From Lentisphaerota bacterium (lineage in GTDB: Bacteria > Verrucomicrobiota > Kiritimatiellia > RFP12 > UBA3636), in the NCBI GenBank assembly GCA_012514445.1, contig JAAZAI010000138.1:1-18179 (forward strand): a stretch of 18,179 nt of DNA, read 5' to 3'. Below the pieces are notes generated by a model. It did no database searches, was not told where the DNA came from, and saw nothing but the letters and a program-made list of their open reading frames with translations. This document shows positions 7,501 to 12,847 of the stretch, piece after piece; within the stretch, counting starts at the first letter, position 1, and each line of letters starts with the position of its first letter. The position numbers and the translations under genes were made by a program.

Positions 7501-8775
7501 ATGAAGCTCAACACCACCCGCCTGAAGCGCGATTTCAAGCTCGGCATCAAGAACCTGCTCCTCCACAAGCTGCGCTCCCTGCTCACCATGCTGGGCCTCG
7601 TCTTCGGCGTCGGCAGCGTGATCGCCATGCTCGCCATCGGCGAGGGCGCCAGCGAAGAGGCCATGGAGCAGATCCGCAAGCTCGGCAGCCGCAACATCAT
7701 CGTCTCCTCCCAGAAGCCGCCCGAGGACAGCAGCTCGGCGCAGAGCAACGTCCGCGTGAGCATCTACGGCCTGCTCTACGATGACCTCGCGCGGATATCC
7801 GAGACGATCCCCACCGTCGTCGCCACCGTGCCCGTCAAGTCACTCCAGCAGCAGGCGCGCCTCGGGCAGCGGGAATTAGACCTTCGCATCGTGGGCACCA
7901 CGGAGCGCTGGTTCGAACTCGTCGAGCGCAGCGTCGTCGCCGGCCGCGTGATGAACGAGCGGGACGTGCAGTCCGCCGCCTCGGTCGTCGTGCTCACCGA
8001 GTTCGGCGCGCGCCGCCTGCTCGCGACCGAATCGGCGATCGGCCGGCAGATCCGCATTTCCGGCAACGCCTACGAGATCATCGGCATCGTCCAGAGCGAA
8101 GACGCCAACGCCGGCGGCATGCAGACGCCGGACCGGCAGACGGACGCGTACATCCCGATGACGACGGCCAGGCAGCACTACGGCGACGTGTTCTTCCAGC
8201 GCAAGCAGGGCACCAACATCCGCGAAATGGTGGAGCTGCACCAGCTCATCGTCAGCGTGGGCGGCGAAGACGTGGTCGAGCCCACGGCCGCCGCGATCGA
8301 GCGCGTGCTCGCGCTCTTCCACAAGAAGCAGGACTACGCCATCAGCGTGCCGCTCGCGCTGCTGCGGCAGGCGGAGTCCACGAAGCGCACGTTCGCCATC
8401 GTGCTCGGGTCGATCGCCGGCATCAGCCTGCTCGTGGGCGGCATCGGCATCATGAACATCATGCTCGCCACCGTCACCGAGCGGACGCGCGAGATCGGCA
8501 TCCGCCGCGCCATCGGCGCCCATCGCGTGCAGATCGTCGCGCAGTTCCTCATCGAGACGCTCGTGCTCTCCCTCAGCGGCGGCATCATCGGCATCGGCGT
8601 GGGCCTGTTCATCCCGTGGCTCGTCACCGCGTTCGCGAAGATGCCCACGGTCGTGACGCCCCAGAGCATCGTCCTCTCGCTCGGGATCAGCGTGAGCGTC
8701 GGCATCGTGTTCGGGATCTACCCGGCCATGCGCGCCTCCCGCCTCGACCCGATCGAAGCCCTGCGCCACGAGTGA
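7501..8775 (+). CDS. MacB/FtsX-type ABC transporter permease
   Basis: The 424-aa protein has the type VII ABC (mechanotransmission) topology. TM1 lies at about residues 26-48 (LRSLLTMLGLVFGVGSVIAMLAI), followed by a periplasmic MacB_PCD domain of about 240 residues. Three C-terminal membrane segments then lie at about 297-322, 349-377 and 388-408. The cytoplasmic coupling segment TVTERTREIGIRRAIGA and the ending YPAMRASRLDPIEALRHE are highly characteristic. This family does not transport through the membrane. It uses ATP to drive periplasmic export through the adaptor and TolC-like duct, moving peptides, siderophores, lipids or antibiotics in known cases. It is the last gene of the operon; a 20-bp palindrome starts right after the stop codon. 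Confidence 0.95.
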   Translation: MKLNTTRLKRDFKLGIKNLLLHKLRSLLTMLGLVFGVGSVIAMLAIGEGASEEAMEQIRKLGSRNIIVSSQKPPEDSSSAQSNVRVSIYGLLYDDLARISETIPTVVATVPVKSLQQQARLGQRELDLRIVGTTERWFELVERSVVAGRVMNERDVQSAASVVVLTEFGARRLLATESAIGRQIRISGNAYEIIGIVQSEDANAGGMQTPDRQTDAYIPMTTARQHYGDVFFQRKQGTNIREMVELHQLIVSVGGEDVVEPTAAAIERVLALFHKKQDYAISVPLALLRQAESTKRTFAIVLGSIAGISLLVGGIGIMNIMLATVTERTREIGIRRAIGAHRVQIVAQFLIETLVLSLSGGIIGIGVGLFIPWLVTAFAKMPTVVTPQSIVLSLGISVSVGIVFGIYPAMRASRLDPIEALRHE

Positions 8776-8856
8776 AATCGGCCAGTCGCCGGGGGAGACG
8801 CAAAAACGCCCCCTCGAGCAGATGCGACCCCACCCCCCCCCGGCGACTGGCCGATT
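8776..8856. repeat. Perfect 20-bp palindrome at the end of the export operon
   Basis: AATCGGCCAGTCGCCGGGGG (8776-8795) and its exact complement (8837-8856) flank a 41-nt loop, beginning directly after the permease stop codon. A run of nine C precedes the right arm core. RNA from the operon would form a very stable hairpin, which could end transcription or protect the 3' end, although no U-tract follows. A degraded relative lies at 506-580, which favours a REP-like dispersed element. Confidence 0.8.
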
Positions 8857-8859
8857 GAG

Positions 8860-9001
8860 TCGCTAGTCGCTAGTGGCTAGACACTAGTGGCAGGATGAAG
8901 ACACTGCAACTGCGGCGAGAATCTCGGCAGATGCGTGACGGAATCTCTGATCCCCTCTGGACTAGCGACTAGCGGCTAGCCACTAGCGACTAGAGCGCTA
9001 G
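8860..9001. repeat. Inverted array of CTAG-containing heptamers
   Basis: The left cluster (8860-8887) has four 7-bp units of the type TSGCTAG, and the right cluster (8959-9001) has five units of the type CGACTAG plus one octamer. The clusters are inverted relative to each other: CTAGTCGCTAGTGGCTAG at 8863-8880 is the exact reverse complement of 8976-8993 (18 bp). A 95-bp non-coding segment separates them. This is not a CRISPR array (units too short, no spacers). It lies between the export operon and the tRNA gene. Confidence 0.85.
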
Positions 9002-9016
9002 CGATCACGTTTTGCA

Positions 9017-9043
9017 TTGCCTTTCACCCCTCTGATTTACTAT
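9017..9043 (+). promoter_or_regulatory. Possible promoter of tRNA-Val
   Basis: TACTAT at 9038-9043 is a good -10 candidate (5 of 6 consensus bases) placing the start near 9050, 10 nt before the tRNA. The -35 is ambiguous: TTGCCT at 9017-9022 (15-bp spacer) or TTGCAT at 9012-9017 (20-bp spacer), neither well spaced. Confidence 0.35.
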
Positions 9044-9059
9044 CATCTCCGCCAGCATC

Positions 9060-9136
9060 GGGTGAGTAACTCAGTTGGTTAGAGTACCTGGTTTACACCC
9101 AGGCTGTCGCGGGTTCGAGTCCTGCCTCACCCACCA
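9060..9136 (+). tRNA. tRNA-Val, anticodon UAC
   Basis: A full cloverleaf can be drawn. The acceptor GGGTGAG (9060-9066) pairs with CTCACCC (9126-9132). The D-arm has the loop AGTTGGTTA. The anticodon stem is CCTGG/CCAGG around loop TTTACAC with anticodon TAC at 9094-9096. The variable loop is short, and the T-arm is GCGGG-TTCGAGT-CCTGC. The discriminator is A9133 and the terminal CCA is encoded (9134-9136). It decodes GUA and related valine codons. The only nearby gene on its strand, the SGNH hydrolase, starts 18 nt later, so both may share a transcript. Confidence 0.97.
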
Positions 9137-9154
9137 TTATTCCAGACACGAAAC

Positions 9155-9781
9155 ATGAAGACGACGATTCTCTTCCAAGGCGATTCGATCACCGACTGCG
9201 GGCGCGCGGCCGCGCCTGCGGCGGGATATTCCAACGGCGGGATGGGGCCCGGCTACGCGGGACTTGTCATGGCTCGGACGATGCGCGACCATCCAGCGCG
9301 CGACTGGAACTTCCTCAACCGCGGGATCAGCGGCAACCGCATCGTCGACCTGTATGCGCGCTGGCGCGTCGACTGCATCAACCTCGAGCCCGACGTGCTG
9401 AGCATCCTCATCGGCGTCAACGACGTCTGGCACGAAAAAAACAGCAACGGCGTCGAGGCGCCGCGCTTCGAGCGCTTCTATCGCGAACTGCTGACCTGGA
9501 CGAAAGCCGAGCGGCCCGCGATCCGACTCGTCGTGCTGGAGCCGTTCCTCTGCATGAGCAACGACGCCGCGACGGAAATGCTGCCGGAGGTCGTCAAGCG
9601 CGCCGAAGTCGCCAAGGCCGTCGCGCAGGATTTCGGCGCCGCGTTCGTCCCCCTCCAGCGTCTCTTCGACGAGGCCTCCCGCCAGGCGCCGCCGGCCCAC
9701 TGGTCCGCGGACGGCGTCCATCCGACGGCGGCCGGGCACCAGCTCATCGCCGACGCCTGGCTCGCAGCCATGCCGCTCTGA
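9155..9781 (+). CDS. SGNH/GDSL-family hydrolase
   Basis: The 208-aa protein carries the ordered SGNH blocks: block I GDSITD with nucleophile Ser11, block II with Gly57/Gly60 in RGISGNRI, block III GVND with Asn89, and block V D186-G-V-H189-P with the catalytic Asp and His. The family hydrolyses esters, often acetyl groups on carbohydrates or lysophospholipids. The sugar-rich gene content of the window makes a carbohydrate esterase plausible but unproven. There is no signal peptide, so it probably acts in the cytoplasm. The ATG at 9155 has only a weak upstream purine run and lies 18 nt after the tRNA 3' end. A GC-rich hairpin overlaps its stop codon. Confidence 0.9.
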   Translation: MKTTILFQGDSITDCGRAAAPAAGYSNGGMGPGYAGLVMARTMRDHPARDWNFLNRGISGNRIVDLYARWRVDCINLEPDVLSILIGVNDVWHEKNSNGVEAPRFERFYRELLTWTKAERPAIRLVVLEPFLCMSNDAATEMLPEVVKRAEVAKAVAQDFGAAFVPLQRLFDEASRQAPPAHWSADGVHPTAAGHQLIADAWLAAMPL

Positions 9782-9803
9782 AAACGGGCCGAGCCCGTTT
9801 TCA
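9779..9803 (+). terminator. Hairpin overlapping the hydrolase stop codon
   Basis: TGAAAACGGGC (9779-9789) pairs perfectly with GCCCGTTTTCA (9793-9803) around a 3-nt loop and includes the stop codon. No U-tract follows, so it may be a weak intrinsic terminator or a 3'-end stabiliser. Confidence 0.45.
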
Positions 9804-10039
9804 AAGGAGTATGTGGGTATGTAGGTGTGTGGGATCAAGTGTAGGGACGAAGTGTCGCTTCGCGGGGCCATAACTCATAGTCCCCACTCTTAGTCTGATA
9901 CGCTTAGTCTCAACTGGTTGAGAAGCGTTCCTCATTCCTCTGCGACCGCGCCGCAACGCGGTCGAATGCGGTTCGCCGGGACGGCTTCACCCCACCTTCC
10001 CGAGGCTGACGCGAGTGGATGTGTTGGCAGGATAACGGG
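9804..10039. repeat. Convergent spacer with short tandem repeats
   Basis: No gene is seen in this 236-bp gap between convergent genes. It holds three octamers in tandem (TATGTGGG, TATGTAGG, TGTGTGGG at 9810-9833), a CGAAG-TGTCG-CTTCG hairpin near 9850, repeated ACTCNTAGTC/CTTAGTCT words (9873-9910), and an 8-bp hairpin CGACCGCG/CGCGGTCG (9943-9950 and 9957-9964). Confidence 0.6.
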
Positions 10040-10741
10040 CTAGGCCCGCTTCATCTCCGCGCGGATGGCCTCGGCCGCCGCGCGTTTGTCCGCCGCGCCG
10101 AGGATCGGCCGGCCGATCACCAGATGCGTCGAGCCGTCGCGAATCGCCTGGCCCGGCGTCGCGACGCGCTTCTGGTCGCCGACGTCGCCGCCGACAGGGC
10201 GGACGCCCGGGGTGACGAGCCAGGGCTCGGGTCCGAGCGCCCGGCGCAACGCCGCGACTTCCTGCGGGGAGCACACGAGCCCGTGCGCCCCCGCGGCGAT
10301 GGCCATCGTCCCCAGCGCGGCGACCTGCGCCTGCATCGGGCGCGTCACGCCCAGCAGATCGAGGTCCGACTGGTCCATGCTGGTGAGCACGGTGACGGCC
10401 AGCAGCCGCGTGCCGGAGCCGGCCTCCCGGACGGCCTGGGCGGCGGCGGCGATCATCGCCTTCGAGCCCGAGGCATGGAGCGTGAGCAGTTCGACGCCGA
10501 ACTTCAGGCACGAGGCCACGGCGCGCTCGACGGTGCGCGGGATGTCGTGCAGCTTGAGGTCGAGGAAGATGCGCTTCCCCTCCCCTTTCAGCATGTCCAG
10601 CACGGCGGGGCCGTCCGCGACGAACAGCTCGAGCCCGACTTTGTAGAAGGACACCGCGTCCCCGATTTCGCGCACGGCGGCGGCCGCCTCCGCGGCGGAA
10701 GGCACGTCCAGCGCCACGATGATTTCATGATTCTCGTTCAT
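10040..10741 (-). CDS. pyrF: Orotidine 5'-phosphate decarboxylase
   Basis: The 233-aa enzyme performs the last step of UMP synthesis, decarboxylating OMP to UMP. The OMPDC signature is present as LDLKLHDIP with Asp61, Lys63 and Asp66, plus the early strand VALDVP (Asp12), Lys34 in SFYKVGLELF, TPGVRP with Arg181, and the C-terminal phosphate-binding VIGRPI (Arg211). Length and order fit the bacterial group of about 230-240 residues. The frame stays open upstream to 10870, but the ATG at 10739-10741 is chosen because the family begins there and a promoter with a start point near 10764 lies inside the longer version. It stands alone; no other pyrimidine gene is in the window. Confidence 0.96.
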   Translation of the reverse strand: MNENHEIIVALDVPSAAEAAAAVREIGDAVSFYKVGLELFVADGPAVLDMLKGEGKRIFLDLKLHDIPRTVERAVASCLKFGVELLTLHASGSKAMIAAAAQAVREAGSGTRLLAVTVLTSMDQSDLDLLGVTRPMQAQVAALGTMAIAAGAHGLVCSPQEVAALRRALGPEPWLVTPGVRPVGGDVGDQKRVATPGQAIRDGSTHLVIGRPILGAADKRAAAEAIRAEMKRA

Positions 10742-10770
10742 GCTTTCAAACCCCGTTCTGTTTTTCAACA

Positions 10771-10800
10771 AAGTTACCCTAGGTCGGGCACGGCTGTCAA
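10771..10800 (-). promoter_or_regulatory. Sigma70-type promoter of pyrF
   Basis: On the minus strand a perfect TTGACA (10795-10800) is followed after 18 bp by TAACTT (10771-10776, 3 of 6 consensus bases). The predicted start near 10764 leaves a leader of about 22 nt. This position rules out the longer upstream reading frame as the pyrF start. Confidence 0.6.
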
Positions 10801-11012
10801 CTCGCATTCTGGCGTCCCGGCCGCACGGGGCCGCGCGGGTGTGTGTCAAGAATCCAGTAGTCGGGACCATCTACGGATATGCGCAAGTCGGTGAGAATCA
10901 ATTCTGACTGAATTCTGGCTTCTTGTCTGAACTCTGAGGGCCAGACAACGAAGTTGACGTGTCCCTGCCCATCTTCATGTGGGGGCGCATCCCCGTTTCG
11001 TTGACACGGGAA

Positions 11013-11093
11013 GGTGGGGCGCGATCTCCCTGCTTCGCCACGCATCGTACGCCGTGCAGTCAAGGCGGCTTGCCGAGACGGCTGCGCCCCACC
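11013..11093. repeat. REP-like inverted repeat
   Basis: GGTGGGGCGC (11013-11022) and GCGCCCCACC (11084-11093) form a perfect 10-bp inverted repeat around a 61-nt loop. The arm plus the following GATCTCC resembles the inner arm of the MITE-like elements (GGTAGGGCGGGCTCTCC), so it may be a distant or degraded relative. Confidence 0.45.
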
Positions 11094-11188
11094 CCGCTTC
11101 GCAACTCTCTTGCGATCGATTTGCGAGGTCGGGCGGCGTCGTCCCTGCTCCGCCTGCGGCTCCGCAGGACAAGCCCGGCGAGCCGCAC

Positions 11189-11225
11189 TTATTGTAATCT
11201 TGAAAAAAGTTCAATATTACAATAA
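11189..11225. repeat. AT-rich hairpin 1, arm TTGTAATCTTGAA
   Basis: TTATTGTAATCTTGAA (11189-11204) and TTCAATATTACAATAA (11210-11225) pair at 15 of 16 positions around a 5-nt loop. The AT-rich sequence contrasts with its GC-rich surroundings. The same arm is reused in the next hairpin. Confidence 0.8.
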
Positions 11226-11267
11226 CGATCACCAGCGCAATGACATATCGGATGTGCAAGGGAAAAT

Positions 11268-11300
11268 ATGTAATCTTGAAACGGTGTGTTCAGATTACAT
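11268..11300. repeat. AT-rich hairpin 2, same arm
   Basis: ATGTAATCTTGAA (11268-11280) and TTCAGATTACAT (11289-11300) pair with one bulged base around an 8-nt loop. The arm TGTAATCTTGAA is identical to that of hairpin 1, 66 bp away, giving four alternating copies of one 12-nt motif. Confidence 0.75.
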
Positions 11301-11670
11301 GGAGGGCCGCGCACCGTCTGCCTGTGCGTTTACGCTCGCAGTCCGCTCGTGACCGCGAAGCCTCACGAAACGGGATTCCGCGCAGACAGCCCCCTCTCGT
11401 CCTTCCCGGGGCGCAGCACGAATCGCGCCCCGGCTCAGCGCCGTTCGATCGTCATCGGTCCCGGTGTCATGCGGGCGGTGTCAACGAATTGCCGTTGTGG
11501 CGTTGGCGTTGTTGTCGGATGAAAAATCCTTCGGGACGACATTGGTCTGGGGCGCCTCGGGTGCGGCCTATTACAACCTGGAATACGAAAACGGTTCCGG
11601 AGCGGGGGCGGACTTGCTTTCAGATCGGCTATCGCAATCTGCTTGAGCATGGGATCGAAGATGCCGAGAA

Positions 11671-12810
11671 TCACCAGCGGACGATGTGCTCCCGGTAGGG
11701 GGTCTGGTCGGGGTCTATGGCGAAGTCGATGTCCTCGGACATTTCCTCCGGCGTCAGCCGGCCTTTGAACTTGCAGAGACAGGGATAGTCCAGCGCCTCG
11801 GAATCGAAGAAATCCTTGGGAGAGACCCCGTACTGCAGAAAGTCAAGCCGGCCTCCATTCAGCGGCCCGGCATACCGGAGGGCCAGACGCCCTTTGCAGG
11901 TCATCTTGACCGACGAGGCCAGGTACACGAGGATCTCTGTCTCGAAGCCTCCCGTGCCGGTCAAGGCGACGGGATAGACGGGATTGGGGTGCGGGAAGCG
12001 GAGGATCAGAGGTGCCGCAAGGCCGTCGGCAACGATCCGCCGCTCATCCTGCTCCGTGCCGGGGTTGATGATGGCCACGACAAAGCACCAGTCCTTCGAC
12101 ACATACGAATTGAACACAGTCGAGTCCTTGTCCCCAAACGTGAATTGGTTTTCATTCAGCCAGTCGATCAAGGTGCCGACGTCGTCCGAACGGATGACGC
12201 GCACATCGTAGATGCCAACGTGCTGCTCGGAAACCACTTCAACCCCCGACTTGCCGCGGGTGAGTACAAAATTTGGAACGATGAAGAGCATCAGGAAACA
12301 AAGCAACACCCCCCACATGGCGTAGCGGGCAAAGCGCCCCCTGCGATCCCGGAACCATCGGGGAAGTGGCAGGACGAAGGAAATCAAGCAGAGCAGCAGG
12401 GTCAGCAGCGACAAACCCGCGACGGACAGAAACAGTCCGGTGAAGACCATCGACGAGACTACTGTGACGGTCGGGCGAGATCTCCTGTCTAGAGTCCAGA
12501 AAAGATCCCTGGCGACCTCTGCGGGAATGCTGGCGACTTCCGGCACGGCAGGCACTGGCACCACCCAGCCAAGGACAGGTTTTCCGTCGCCTCCGGGAAT
12601 CTCGTATCGGCTTTGGAGGATCAGCGTCTCCACCCCTTCGTCGAAGAGGATGATCGCGCGCTGGTAGGGAATGCTGGGCGGGACATCCTCCTTCCCGAAC
12701 ATCTTGCCATCCGCAAGCGCCTGTCCGGCCATTGCGCAGACCAGCACGACGAAAGCAATGAGGGATCTCATCCTCCTGAAGGTCGTTGGCACAAACGTCT
12801 TGGCATTCAT
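11671..12810 (-). CDS. DUF2330 family membrane-anchored exported protein
   Basis: The 379-aa protein resembles DUF2330, whose hallmark is the N-terminal DGKMFGKEDVPPSIPYQRAI followed by ILFDEGVETLILQSRYEI. The function of the family is unknown to me. A signal peptide covers about residues 1-33 (cleavage after QALA). Two internal membrane segments lie at about 117-147 and 163-183, with a basic loop PRWFRDRRGRFARY between them, then a soluble C-terminal domain of about 195 residues. The start at 12808-12810 is preferred over the ATG 15 nt upstream because GGAGGG (12818-12823) sits 7 nt before it. The acetolactate-synthase-like gene ends 37 nt upstream on the same strand, so the two are probably co-transcribed. 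Its TGA overlaps a GTG that opens a short downstream frame. Confidence 0.8.
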   Translation of the reverse strand: MNAKTFVPTTFRRMRSLIAFVVLVCAMAGQALADGKMFGKEDVPPSIPYQRAIILFDEGVETLILQSRYEIPGGDGKPVLGWVVPVPAVPEVASIPAEVARDLFWTLDRRSRPTVTVVSSMVFTGLFLSVAGLSLLTLLLCLISFVLPLPRWFRDRRGRFARYAMWGVLLCFLMLFIVPNFVLTRGKSGVEVVSEQHVGIYDVRVIRSDDVGTLIDWLNENQFTFGDKDSTVFNSYVSKDWCFVVAIINPGTEQDERRIVADGLAAPLILRFPHPNPVYPVALTGTGGFETEILVYLASSVKMTCKGRLALRYAGPLNGGRLDFLQYGVSPKDFFDSEALDYPCLCKFKGRLTPEEMSEDIDFAIDPDQTPYREHIVRW

Positions 12811-12847
12811 CTCAATTCCCTCCATGAACTTGCATCAACGGAGAAGA

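Larger units (their letters stand above)
10802..11670. other. Gene-free patchwork region
   Basis: About 870 bp with no ORF that looks coding on either strand. Its contents, left to right, are a degenerate tandem repeat of CTGAATTCTGG-like words (about 10907-10940), a REP-like hairpin (11013-11093), a 7-bp hairpin CCTGCGG/CCGCAGG (11153-11168), two related AT-rich hairpins (11189-11300), and from 11303 a stretch where short frames open and close. A minus-strand frame (11435-11674) begins at a GTG overlapping the TGA of the DUF2330 gene. It starts plausibly (ILGIFDPMLKQIAIADLKAS) but soon turns into Pro/Arg-rich sequence, so it may be a decayed gene. Confidence 0.5.

Noticed and set aside
8860..9001. 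CRISPR array
   Set aside because: Units are 7 bp, contiguous, and in two inverted clusters with no unique spacers and no cas genes.
9060..9136. Integration (att) site at the tRNA 3' end
   Set aside because: No duplicated tRNA 3' end and no integrase or phage gene is visible in the window.
10034..10050. Hairpin at the pyrF stop codon as terminator
   Set aside because: Only about 5 bp of stem and no T-tract on the minus strand.
10742..10870. Upstream extension of pyrF giving 276 aa
   Set aside because: The family begins at MNENHEIIVALD, and the likely promoter and start point lie inside the extension.
11240..11698. 152-aa open frame in the gene-free region
   Set aside because: Starts inside the AT-rich hairpins, Arg-rich throughout, no binding site and no recognisable motif; it also runs into the DUF2330 gene.
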